Source: DATJXG01 sp035500455
GTDB taxonomy: Bacteria > Acidobacteriota > Terriglobia > Terriglobales > Acidobacteriaceae
DNA: 8,010 nucleotides
NCBI GenBank assembly: GCA_035500455.1
Contig: DATJXG010000225.1
Coordinates: 1-8,010 of the forward strand
Direction of reading: 5' to 3'
In this document: positions 1 through 6,733 of the stretch, piece after piece
Numbering within the stretch: position 1 is the first letter of the stretch
Layout: the number at the start of each line of letters is the position of its first letter
Notes under the pieces: model-generated
The model's input: only the letters and a program-made list of their open reading frames with translations
What the model was told of the DNA's origin: nothing
Databases searched by the model: none
Program-made: the position numbers and the translations under genes

Positions 1-2116
1 CCGCATCGAAGTGGATTCCCCAAACGTTGAAATAGCCGTCTCTGCGAGAAAGAAAATATATGGTCTTGCCGTCTGGGGCCCATACCGGCTCATGATCCCA
101 GTGGCTGCCATCGGTGATGCGGGTCCAAGGACCGCCGCCGGTCGGCATCACATAGAGCGCTGACTCTGGTGCAGTCGGTGAGTTTATCCGGGCGCCGAAG
201 ACGATCCACCGGCCATTGGGAGAGAAGCGAGCCTGCCAGAAATCATGTATCGAATCGGAGATAACTTTCCTGGCCGCACTTTCGGCGTGTGGCGCCGCCA
301 AGAGCGGCAACCACCAGATTTCCTTATGTTGATCGGCAAGGGATATTCGGTCGTCTGCGGGGAGTTGCGATACGAGCAGCCCGGTCCCATCCGGGGTCCA
401 GTCGCAGATGGTCCGAGCGATATTTTGTGCGGCACTGGTCAGAGGTTCTTCGGTACGATTTTCAGTGGACCAGGTGACCAGCTGTTCCTCTCCGCTGGAG
501 AATGTCACCCGCGTATACGCAAGCTTCTTGCCGTCGGGAGACCATTGTGGATACCTGCGCTCGAAGTCGCCCGTTATGAATGGGGCTGCTTCGGCATCGT
601 TCGATATCTGTTTTTTCCACAACTCAAAGTTGCCATGCCGCGACCCCACAAACGCCAGTTCTCCATGTCGCGAGAGAGTCGGCACGAAACTTCCCATCCC
701 CGGGGAGGTCAACGGCCTGGGATCGCCGGTAAGTCTTCCCGAGGAGGCGTCAAAAGGGATGAGCCAGAGGCGCGCTGCAACCGGTTCTGTGGTGAAAACC
801 AGGCGCCTTCCGTCCGGAGAAACAGCCGGTTCGACATCCCAGCCGGATCCGGTGGTTACGCGCTCGATCGCCAAACCACGCAAGGTTTGCGGATCGACAG
901 TCAGCTTCCACAGGTTAACCGTCCCCCGGTACGCCCGTTCAAAGTAGATCGCTTTACCTGATGGCGCCCAATCGAAAGTAAAGTCCCCCGTCCATTCCGC
1001 CCTCGCATCGTCAAAGAGCTCACTGCGCAATTCTCTGTCAAGGGAAGGATCGATCTCGGACTTCACTGCGGGACCACCCTCGATTGGGACCGTCCAGAAC
1101 ACGGGTCCTGGGCCGATATCGTCGACGTACAACGTAATTCGCCCGTCCGGATGCCATGTAGCTGAACCTTCCCAAAGCTTGTGCTGAGAAAGGAAATCGG
1201 CCAATACTTCGCGAGGTGGACTTCCATCCAGTTTCACCACGTAAAGGCGGTCGTTGTACTCCAGGTCGGTCGTAAACCGGGTACGGAACAGGATGCGTGA
1301 TCCGTCCGGCGACCAGCGTGGATGGAAGCCAAAGCCCGCAATCTTTCTTTCTGTCCCCTGGCCACTAACCGCGGGAATGACGAACAACCCCCCATCGCCA
1401 TTTTCCGAACGATAGGCGATGTAGCGCCCGTCCGGAGACCAGTCCGGCTGCCAATTGTTCCCAGGGCTGTGGGTCACCTGGATAGGATCGCCCCCGCTGA
1501 TGGCCTGGAGGTAAATATCGAACTTTCCTCCACGATCGGAACTGTAAGCGATAAAACGGCCGTCAGGAGACCACCTCGCTTCCCGTTGTACCCCGGTATC
1601 GAAAGTCAGCCTGGTCAGGGGAGGCTGTGCCGTCGAATCCATTTGCGGGCGGTGTTTTGTGAGAAGCAGCGTTAGGATTACCGCCAGGAGAAAAACTCCT
1701 GCAGTGATAACTAACAGGCGGCTCTTACGCCATCCCGCACGCCCTGCCCGGGCGTCCGAGTCCGACGGTGGCGGTGAAGCTTTGCTCTCTACTTGGCCGA
1801 TGAAGCGATAGCCGCGCCGCGGGATGGTTTCGACATAGCGCGGGGTATCTGCCGAATCCGCGAGCACCTCCCGGATCTTATTGATGGCGGTATTGAGATT
1901 GTGATCTACATCGACGAAGGTATCCGGCCAGAGTTGCTTCTGAAGTTCTTCCCGGGTAACAAGCTTTCCCGGACTTGTTAGCAGGATGGTAAGAACTTGA
2001 AAGGGCTGCCCGCTCAGCTTCAGCTTCACGCCTGCCTTGCGCAGTTCGCCTGCCTGAAGATCGGCTTCGAAAATCCCGAACCGGATTACCGTAGGCGTTG
2101 ACTCCACTTCAGCCAC
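1..2116 (-). CDS. Membrane-tethered winged-helix regulator with PD40 (TolB-like) repeats, 3' end cut by window edge
   Basis: The reading frame is open for 705 codons from a GTG at 2116 to the left edge, so the C-terminus is missing. Residues 10-109 form an OmpR/ToxR-type winged helix: a beta entry (VIRFGIFEADL), a recognition region with LVTREELQKQLWP and NTAINKIREVL, and the wing signature ETIPRRGYRFI. A Pro/Ser/Asp/Arg-rich linker leads to one hydrophobic helix at about 133-152. After it come eleven PD40 motifs of the form WSPDGRFIAY, near residues 182, 226, 268, 322, 383, 434, 483, 527, 575, 631 and 680. They should fold as beta-propeller(s) on the outer side of the membrane. The layout resembles ToxR/CadC one-component regulators, so a sensor-regulator role is inferred; target and ligand are unknown. 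No ATG fits. The GTG has GAGG 10 nt upstream and begins just before the conserved domain. An in-frame TTG at 2185 is the alternative. Confidence 0.9.
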   Translation of the reverse strand, partial: MAEVESTPTVIRFGIFEADLQAGELRKAGVKLKLSGQPFQVLTILLTSPGKLVTREELQKQLWPDTFVDVDHNLNTAINKIREVLADSADTPRYVETIPRRGYRFIGQVESKASPPPSDSDARAGRAGWRKSRLLVITAGVFLLAVILTLLLTKHRPQMDSTAQPPLTRLTFDTGVQREARWSPDGRFIAYSSDRGGKFDIYLQAISGGDPIQVTHSPGNNWQPDWSPDGRYIAYRSENGDGGLFVIPAVSGQGTERKIAGFGFHPRWSPDGSRILFRTRFTTDLEYNDRLYVVKLDGSPPREVLADFLSQHKLWEGSATWHPDGRITLYVDDIGPGPVFWTVPIEGGPAVKSEIDPSLDRELRSELFDDARAEWTGDFTFDWAPSGKAIYFERAYRGTVNLWKLTVDPQTLRGLAIERVTTGSGWDVEPAVSPDGRRLVFTTEPVAARLWLIPFDASSGRLTGDPRPLTSPGMGSFVPTLSRHGELAFVGSRHGNFELWKKQISNDAEAAPFITGDFERRYPQWSPDGKKLAYTRVTFSSGEEQLVTWSTENRTEEPLTSAAQNIARTICDWTPDGTGLLVSQLPADDRISLADQHKEIWWLPLLAAPHAESAARKVISDSIHDFWQARFSPNGRWIVFGARINSPTAPESALYVMPTGGGPWTRITDGSHWDHEPVWAPDGKTIYFLSRRDGYFNVWGIHFDA

Positions 2117-2341
2117 GGATGATGCACCTCGAAGTTGAGACAGTCTAGCATCGAATTGTCGTGTTGAGGGCTCGTCATCCTTCAAATGAGTGCTGCCAGT
2201 CTCTTTAAGGTCAATTACTTACACCCTGACTTTCTTTCGACTAGTCACTGACGCGAAATCTAGCTGCCATGCATGGAAGTAGGCAGCCCCGCTTGCTCAA
2301 CTCTGCCTTTGTCCGCGAAGTGTCGCGGGAACGGGGGCAGG
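2117..2341. other. Divergent intergenic region
   Basis: This 225-bp gap separates the starts of two divergent genes and should hold both promoters. I see no convincing -35/-10 pair on either strand. A 10-bp perfect palindrome, CCATGCATGG, lies at 2267-2276 and an 8-bp one, GACTAGTC, at 2238-2245. Neither is repeated nearby, so neither is called an operator. Confidence 0.5.
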
Positions 2342-3049
2342 ATGGGGCGCTTCCGCAACCTGAGAGTCTCCGGATATTGTGGCCGCGGGCAAAACAGGAT
2401 CGTTTGGACGTTCCTTTGCCTGTCCCTGATTGTGGTCGCAGTGAAAGCCCTGCCGGCATCCGCCAGCGAAGAGCCGGCCTATCCGACCATCCTTGTACAG
2501 GTCTACAACTACTCCCACGCTTCAAGCATGGTCGTTAAAACTGCAGAAAAGCAGGCAGGGTACATTCTTGGCAGGGCTGGAGTTCGAGTGCTCTGGTCAG
2601 ACTGCTCTGTGGCCTCCGTTAAGGCCATCCAGAATCCGTGTCGGAAGGACGCCGGGAAAATCCGTCTTGAGCTGCTTTCAACTGGTGCCGGCAACGGCTC
2701 TCGATGCAGCGTGTGGGGGGTCGCTGTTCACCCAGGGCTTGCCAGGGTCTATTACGAACCTGTCTACCGGCTTGCGGTGGAGTATGCCGTTGAATCCGGG
2801 CTCGGCAGAATTTTGGGAACTGTGATAGCGCACGAAATGGGCCATTTGCTGCTAGGCCCAAATGGCCATGATGGGATCGGGATCATGCAACCGTACTGGA
2901 CTTTCGATCAGGTGCGCCGGGCCCTGATGGGCGTTCTACAGTTCACGCCTCAGCAATCGAAAACAATACGCGTCCGGCTACTTGGCGCATCCTCAGGCAA
3001 GACGTCCGAAGGCTGCTCGAAGGGTTCGGACGGATGCCACGAGCATTAA
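2342..3049 (+). CDS. Secreted HExxH zinc-metalloprotease-like protein
   Basis: A protein of 235 residues. The ATG at 2342 follows a purine-rich GGGGGCAGG. An in-frame ATG at 2273 would add 23 residues ahead of the export signal and has no ribosome site. The N-terminus is a long basic region, a hydrophobic core (IVWTFLCLSLIVVAV, about 20-34) and a probable cleavage site after ALPASA (about residue 41). The key segment is HEMGHLLLGPNGHDGIGIMQ at 164-183: zinc ligands H164 and H168 and catalytic E165, then a Gly, a further His (H176) and a GIM resembling the metzincin Met-turn. Cysteines at 88 and 100 could form a disulfide after export. To my recollection acidobacteria carry many uncharacterised secreted proteins of this type (W-x-DC, HLLLG, GIM, LxFTP). 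A peptidase acting outside the cytoplasm is inferred; the substrate is unknown. The gene is divergent from the sensor-like gene on its left and ends 19 bp from a convergent small gene. Confidence 0.83.
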   Translation: MGRFRNLRVSGYCGRGQNRIVWTFLCLSLIVVAVKALPASASEEPAYPTILVQVYNYSHASSMVVKTAEKQAGYILGRAGVRVLWSDCSVASVKAIQNPCRKDAGKIRLELLSTGAGNGSRCSVWGVAVHPGLARVYYEPVYRLAVEYAVESGLGRILGTVIAHEMGHLLLGPNGHDGIGIMQPYWTFDQVRRALMGVLQFTPQQSKTIRVRLLGASSGKTSEGCSKGSDGCHEH

Positions 3050-3068
3050 CTCGGGGAGCCAGAGGAAT

Positions 3069-3278
3069 CTATTCCGGGGCACAGGGAGGCGCATATAGCG
3101 CAAACCAGGAAGGCCCTGCAAACGGACTGTGGCTGGCAAAATCCGTCACAGGCGGCAAATAACCGCCTCGAATGTCGGCAGCCTCCTGCATCCACCGCGG
3201 ATTGTACGGAACGCGCGTCCCAACCTCAGACCAGCGGCATTCCAAGTGCCCTGTCTCCGTTTGCCATGATGAACTCAT
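3069..3278 (-). CDS. Small conserved-looking protein of unknown function (69 aa)
   Basis: The ATG at 3278 has GAGGT 7 nt upstream, a good ribosome site. The longer TTG-type start (3311) lacks one. The 69-residue product has no signal peptide or membrane helix. It is rich in Trp, Pro, Tyr and Ser, with the segments GHLECRWSEVG, YNPRWMQEA and SYLPPV-like GGYLPPVTDFASHSPF. It has two cysteines that do not form a zinc-ribbon pattern. The composition is that of a real small protein, and the central motif resembles short hypothetical proteins I associate with acidobacteria; that recollection is unverified. It lies 65 bp downstream of the PRC/MgtE_N/CBS gene on the same strand, so the two could be cotranscribed, although it also has its own possible -10 box. 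No function is assigned. Confidence 0.68.
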   Translation of the reverse strand: MSSSWQTETGHLECRWSEVGTRVPYNPRWMQEAADIRGGYLPPVTDFASHSPFAGPSWFALYAPPCAPE

Positions 3279-3312
3279 CGCGGTGACCTCGCTTTCGGCG
3301 CCGATCAACACA

Positions 3313-3318
3313 ATAATA
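3313..3318 (-). promoter_or_regulatory. Possible -10 box for the 69-aa gene
   Basis: The minus strand reads TATTAT here, 5 of 6 matches to TATAAT. A start about 7 nt downstream would give a leader of roughly 28 nt that includes the GAGGT ribosome site. No -35 element is evident, so the call is weak. Confidence 0.25.
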
Positions 3319-3343
3319 CCAAAGCCGGACGAATGAGAGCGAG

Positions 3344-4585
3344 CTATAGCTTCGCCCGCAGCAGGCTGATGACATCATCCGAAGTGATCACGCCGCTGAG
3401 TTTGCCTTTGTCGTCCACCACTGGAAGCGTGAGCAGGTTGTATTTGTCGAATAATTCAGCAAATTCCTTCTCGCTGGCATCCGGGCCGCAGGAAACCAGC
3501 GGCTCCTGGGTCAGGGAAAGCAACGGCGTAGTGCCATCCGACAACACCAGCTTCGCCAGCGGCACCGCTCCCGCCAGGGTGCCGTGGGAATCCACCAGGT
3601 AAATCGTGCTTACAGTCTCGACGCCGCCCTCGAAGCTGCGCAACGCCTCGATGGCGTCGTGCACATTGGCGTTCACCGGCAACGCCAGGAACAGCGTATT
3701 CATTCGCCCGGCGGCGGTGTTTTCCTTGAACTCCAGCAGCCCTGAGACTTCCTGCCGCTCTTCCGGTGCCATCTCCTGCAGGATCTCCTCGGTGCGCTCC
3801 TGCGTCAGGTCAGCCAGAAGGTCGGCCGCCGCATCCGGGTTCATCTCTTCGACGATTTCCGCCGCCCGCTCCGAATCCAGCGACTCCACAATGGCCTTCT
3901 GGACCTTGGGCTCAACCTCCTCGAGGGCCCCGGCTGCCACTTCCTGGTCGAGGGTCTCAAACACCGCTTCGCGCTCATCCGGCGCCAGCTCCTCCACGAT
4001 ATCCGCGATATCCGCGGGATGCAGCTTGGCCAGGCGATCGTGAGAAATTTTCAGTTTCACCCGCCGCGCCGGATCGGTCTCGATCAAATCCACGAACTCC
4101 CAGGGAATGTTGCGCGGCGGAATCTGCACCAGCAGGGTGCGCAGTGCCACGGCCGGCACCACGCCCTTCAGCAGCCTCCTCACAGCGCCCCGCACTCCCA
4201 CGTCCACGGCGCTTACCCGCAGCGCGGGACGGTTGTTGCTGGTCTCGTGCTGCAGGTCCACGTCGTTCACGCGCACAACTTTGCGGCCGTGGACATCAAT
4301 AATTTGCTGGTCGAGCAGGTCGCGCTCCAGCAGAAAGAGGCCCTCCGATCCCTCCACCGCCGCCCACCCCGAAGCCGGACTGGTAGCGTACACGCCGCCG
4401 TTGATCGAGCCGATGGCAGAAAACGGCAGGATGCGGTCGCCGGCCTTGGTCTTGACGATCAGCGTGGAAATGTGGGCCCGGTCTTCCTGGGGAGCCAGCG
4501 CCAGTTCGCGCACACGTCCGCACTGTTTTCCGCCAGTGTCAAACACCGCCGTGCCCAGCAATTCAGTTAGGGCAACCGTTTCCAT
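3344..4585 (-). CDS. Soluble PRC-barrel / MgtE_N / CBS-pair protein
   Basis: A protein of 413 residues. The first 85 form a PRC-barrel-like domain (LLGTAVFDTGGKQCGRV, RILPFSAIGSING). Residues 86-130 look like a second PRC-type segment (IIDVHGRKVVRVNDVDL). Residues 184-290 are the MgtE N-terminal helical superhelix (LAKLHPADIADIVEEL, MNPDAAADLLADL, LQEMAPEERQEV). Residues 295-413 form a CBS pair ending LTLPVVDDKGKLSGVITSDDVISLL. In MgtE channels the N and CBS domains sense Mg2+ and gate the pore. Here there is no transmembrane domain, so this is a cytosolic sensor or adaptor, not a transporter. Similar proteins are, to my knowledge, often encoded beside Nramp-type metal transporters; none is present in this window. 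The ATG has no clear ribosome site. The gene diverges from ribBA across 89 bp. The domain call is firm; the role is inferred. Confidence 0.88.
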   Translation of the reverse strand: METVALTELLGTAVFDTGGKQCGRVRELALAPQEDRAHISTLIVKTKAGDRILPFSAIGSINGGVYATSPASGWAAVEGSEGLFLLERDLLDQQIIDVHGRKVVRVNDVDLQHETSNNRPALRVSAVDVGVRGAVRRLLKGVVPAVALRTLLVQIPPRNIPWEFVDLIETDPARRVKLKISHDRLAKLHPADIADIVEELAPDEREAVFETLDQEVAAGALEEVEPKVQKAIVESLDSERAAEIVEEMNPDAAADLLADLTQERTEEILQEMAPEERQEVSGLLEFKENTAAGRMNTLFLALPVNANVHDAIEALRSFEGGVETVSTIYLVDSHGTLAGAVPLAKLVLSDGTTPLLSLTQEPLVSCGPDASEKEFAELFDKYNLLTLPVVDDKGKLSGVITSDDVISLLRAKL

Positions 4586-4639
4586 CGCAATCTGAGAATA
4601 CTCGGATGGCAGCAGGGAAATCCAGATGCAGCCGAGAGA

Positions 4640-4668
4640 TTATCGCCTCTACGGCGCTTTGCTACAAT
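4640..4668 (+). promoter_or_regulatory. Candidate ribBA promoter, possibly leaderless
   Basis: A TACAAT box (4663-4668, 5 of 6 to TATAAT) ends 6 nt before the ribBA ATG. The -35 at the standard 17-bp spacing is poor (TTATCG, 4640-4645). Initiation about 7 nt after the -10 box would fall on the ATG itself. There is no Shine-Dalgarno sequence in the intervening bases, which fits leaderless translation. Confidence 0.45.
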
Positions 4669-4674
4669 TTCTTC

Positions 4675-5838
4675 ATGGAGTCACAACTTCCGGCTTTTAC
4701 CGACGTTCCCGCCGCCATCGAGGAGATCCGCGCCGGCCGCATGATCGTCATCGTCGATGACGAGGACCGCGAAAACGAAGGCGACCTCATGCTCGCGGCG
4801 GAAAACGTGACCCCCGAAGCCATCAACTTCATGGCCAGGTACGGACGCGGCCTCATCTGCCTCACTCTCACCGAAGAGCGCCTGGAGCACCTGCGCATCG
4901 CCCCTATGAGCGCGGAGAATACCTCCAACTACGGTACGGCCTTCTGCGAGGCCATCGACGCCCGTGACGGCGTGACCACCGGAATCTCCGCCTTCGACCG
5001 CGCCCGCACCATCAAAATCGCCATCGACCCCGCCACTCGGCCCTCCGATCTCGCCCGCCCCGGCCATGTCTTCCCCCTTCGCGCCCGCAAAGGCGGCGTG
5101 CTGGTCCGCGCCGGCCAGACGGAGGCCTCGGTCGACCTCGCCCGCATGGCCGGCATGGTTCCCGCCGGAATCATCTGCGAAATCATGCGCGATGACGGCT
5201 CCATGGCCCGCATTCCCGACCTCATCGAGTTCTGCCGGAACCACAGTCTGAAGATGCTGACGGTGGCCGAGCTGATCCGCTACCGCATGCAGCACGAGCG
5301 CTACGTGCACCGCGTGGGTGAAGCTCTCGTCGACACCCCGCACGGCGAATTCCGCCTGATCGCCTATGAGAGCGAAGTCGAGGGCGGGGAATCGCACGTG
5401 GCCCTGCTGCGGGGTGACGTGGAAAACGGTGAGGGGCCGGTGCTGGTGCGTATGCACGCACACTGCCTGATGGGAGACGTCTTCGGCTCCACCGGCTGCG
5501 ACTGCCACGCCACCATCGAAGGCTCCATGCAGGCCATCGCCCGCGAAGGCCGCGGCGCGCTGATCTATCTGCACCAGACCTCCAAAGGATTTTCCGTAGA
5601 GCGCCTAGGGGACCGCGCTCTGCTCTCATTCCACCGCGATAAGCGTCTGCCCTCGCTCCCCGAGAGCGAGCGCAAGACGCAGCGCGAAATCGGCATTGGC
5701 GCCCAGATTCTTTCCGATCTCAACCTGCGGCGCATCCGCCTGCTCACCAATCACCCACGCAAGGTCGCCGCGCTGGAAGGTTTCGGCATTGAAATTGTCG
5801 AGCAGATTCCGGTAGCCCTGAAGAAGACTCCAGCCTAA
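4675..5838 (+). CDS. ribBA: RibBA: 3,4-dihydroxy-2-butanone 4-phosphate synthase fused to GTP-cyclohydrolase-II-like domain
   Basis: A 387-residue cytosolic fusion protein of riboflavin synthesis. Residues 1-205 are the RibB half, which converts ribulose 5-phosphate to the four-carbon precursor. It carries DDEDRENEGD (28-37), DARDGVTTGISAFDRA, GHVFPLRARKGGVLVRAG and PAGIICEIM. The position of the E. coli metal ligand His153 (in RGHTE) is Gln148 here (RAGQTE). Residues 206-387 are homologous to RibA. The zinc cysteines C264, C275 and C277 (C-x10-C-x-C) are kept. The usual EGR of the GTP-binding loop reads TSK (302-304), and the usual DLRDYGIGAQIL reads TQREIGIGAQIL. That replaces the catalytic Asp by Thr335 while the Arg (R337) is kept. 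RibB activity is likely; cyclohydrolase activity is doubtful. The ATG at 4675 starts the conserved domain; an extension to 4606 would add unrelated residues. The gene is divergent from the PRC/MgtE_N/CBS gene. Confidence 0.93.
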   Translation: MESQLPAFTDVPAAIEEIRAGRMIVIVDDEDRENEGDLMLAAENVTPEAINFMARYGRGLICLTLTEERLEHLRIAPMSAENTSNYGTAFCEAIDARDGVTTGISAFDRARTIKIAIDPATRPSDLARPGHVFPLRARKGGVLVRAGQTEASVDLARMAGMVPAGIICEIMRDDGSMARIPDLIEFCRNHSLKMLTVAELIRYRMQHERYVHRVGEALVDTPHGEFRLIAYESEVEGGESHVALLRGDVENGEGPVLVRMHAHCLMGDVFGSTGCDCHATIEGSMQAIAREGRGALIYLHQTSKGFSVERLGDRALLSFHRDKRLPSLPESERKTQREIGIGAQILSDLNLRRIRLLTNHPRKVAALEGFGIEIVEQIPVALKKTPA

Positions 5839-5843
5839 GACTT

Positions 5844-5893
5844 CCTTCGTGGCTTCCCTTCGTGGCTTTCCCTTCCTGCGCCTTCGTGTCCTT
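5844..5893 (+). repeat. Degenerate tandem repeat, unit about CCTTCGTGGCTT
   Basis: CCTTCGTGGCTT occurs exactly at 5844-5855 and 5857-5868. Weaker copies follow at about 5871-5882 (CCTTCCTGCGCC) and 5881-5893 (CCTTCGTGTCCTT). The spacing is 12-14 bp. It lies just after the ribBA stop in the 119-bp convergent gap, where I see no clear hairpin terminator. Confidence 0.7.
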
Positions 5894-5957
5894 AGTGGTT
5901 GCTTTCTGGCCGTTGGGACCTGAATGCTACAACGCGAGGCAATACGAAGGGAGCCAA

Positions 5958-6221
5958 TCAGAAGGGTTTCCGCACTACCACTTCACTTTCATGAATGAAG
6001 AATTGCGCCGCGCATCCGATTGAGCCGCAAATCACCGGCAGCAGCCCAGCCACCTGCTTGCGCGTGATCAGTCCCAGCGTTCCGCACGCCGGGCATGACA
6101 GCACCGCCCAATAAGGGTCTTCCTTTTCTCCCACCTGGCCGGCGTTCTCCAGCACAAACACAGTACCGGGGATCATCTGTTCCGGAATCCACTCGCTCAG
6201 GATTTCCAGTTCTGCGACCAT
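5958..6221 (-). CDS. Small four-cysteine (zinc-ribbon-like) protein
   Basis: An 87-residue protein whose ATG at 6221 has a strong ribosome site (GAGGAGG, 4 nt upstream). The N-terminal 40 residues are acidic and hydrophobic (ELEILSEWIPEQMIPGTVFVLEN). The central part has CPAC (C43, C46), and C65 and C70 follow in CGSIGC. The spacing C-x2-C-x18-C-x4-C suggests a metal-binding ribbon or a redox site, with the last pair wider than the classical CxxC. No signal peptide is seen; the segment around 57-72 is only mildly hydrophobic. The gene starts 26 bp after the MerR-type gene on the same strand, so the two are probably cotranscribed. I do not recognise the family, and the function is unknown. Confidence 0.75.
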   Translation of the reverse strand: MVAELEILSEWIPEQMIPGTVFVLENAGQVGEKEDPYWAVLSCPACGTLGLITRKQVAGLLPVICGSIGCAAQFFIHESEVVVRKPF

Positions 6222-6247
6222 GGCGCCTCCTCACCGGGCTGAATCAT

Positions 6248-6727
6248 CTACGAACTCTTCCTTTCCTTGTGCCCAGAGCGCAAAGCCTGGCGCTCCGATA
6301 TGGGGCGTTTCTTGCCGCCGCGAATCTCCGCCCGCACCCGGCGAACCGCGTCGCTCAGGCAGATCGTCAGCATGGGCTGGCGCGAGTTCTTCAGAATGTC
6401 CACGATCTGTCGCGGCGAAGTTTCCAGGTAAAGCGTGTGCCCGTCGGTAAGCAGGTGGTAGTCCGATCCGCCGCTTACCGTCTCCGCCAGCCGCTTCCCG
6501 AACTCGCGTTGCAGAAATCTCACCACTTTGCGCATCCGCTGCAGTGAGAACCCGCGCCGCCGCAATTCACAGATCACCGCGACTTCCGCCAGGTCGCTTA
6601 AGGAATAGACCCGCCGGTGCCCCTCCCGCGCCGGAACCACAATGCCGCGCTCATCCCACCACTGCAGCTGGCGCGGACTGATCCCCGTGAGCCGAACCAC
6701 CTGCCGGGATGTAAACCCCGTCTTCAT
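6248..6727 (-). CDS. MerR-family transcriptional regulator
   Basis: A 159-residue protein. Residues 5-24 are the helix-turn-helix (FTSRQVVRLTGISPRQLQWW), followed by the wing (ERGIVVPAREGHRRVYSLSDL, about 26-46) and the helices AEVAVICELRRRGFSLQRMRKVVRFL. This is the standard MerR DNA-binding domain. The remaining part (about 73-135) is not a long dimerisation helix with metal-binding cysteines. It is a compact segment (DYHLLTDGHTLYLETSP, VDILKNSRQPMLTICLSD) with a single Cys, so a metal or redox sensor of the MerR/SoxR kind is unlikely. The tail (137-159) is Lys/Arg-rich. It is probably autoregulated, because dyads overlap its own promoter. The ATG lacks a strong ribosome site but begins exactly at the domain. 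It is followed by the four-cysteine gene and is divergent from the RbsD-like gene. Confidence 0.9.
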   Translation of the reverse strand: MKTGFTSRQVVRLTGISPRQLQWWDERGIVVPAREGHRRVYSLSDLAEVAVICELRRRGFSLQRMRKVVRFLQREFGKRLAETVSGGSDYHLLTDGHTLYLETSPRQIVDILKNSRQPMLTICLSDAVRRVRAEIRGGKKRPISERQALRSGHKERKSS

Positions 6728-6733
6728 AGCGAA

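Noticed and set aside
245..961. Open frames on the plus strand across 184-1981 (up to 238 codons)
   Set aside because: They are antisense to the winged-helix/PD40 gene, have no family motifs and have Arg/Pro/Ser-rich shadow composition.
2267..2276. CCATGCATGG palindrome considered as an operator
   Set aside because: A single 10-bp palindrome with no second copy and no promoter beside it can occur by chance.
3077..3088. Inverted repeat GGAAT-CT-ATTCC near the convergent gene ends, considered as a terminator
   Set aside because: The loop is only 2 nt, the stem is 5 bp and no T run follows; it also falls within or next to the 69-residue coding frame.
3606..4595. Plus-strand open frames of 145-183 codons
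   Set aside because: Antisense shadows of the PRC/MgtE_N/CBS gene, low-complexity Ser/Arg/Pro or His/Gln composition.
4681..5574. Minus-strand open frame of 297 codons
   Set aside because: Entirely antisense to ribBA, whose protein is unmistakable; the frame is Gly/Ala/His/Asp-rich as expected for the complement of a high-GC gene.
6095..6547. Plus-strand open frame of 150 codons
   Set aside because: Overlaps both minus-strand genes of the merR-type pair and has no recognisable domain.
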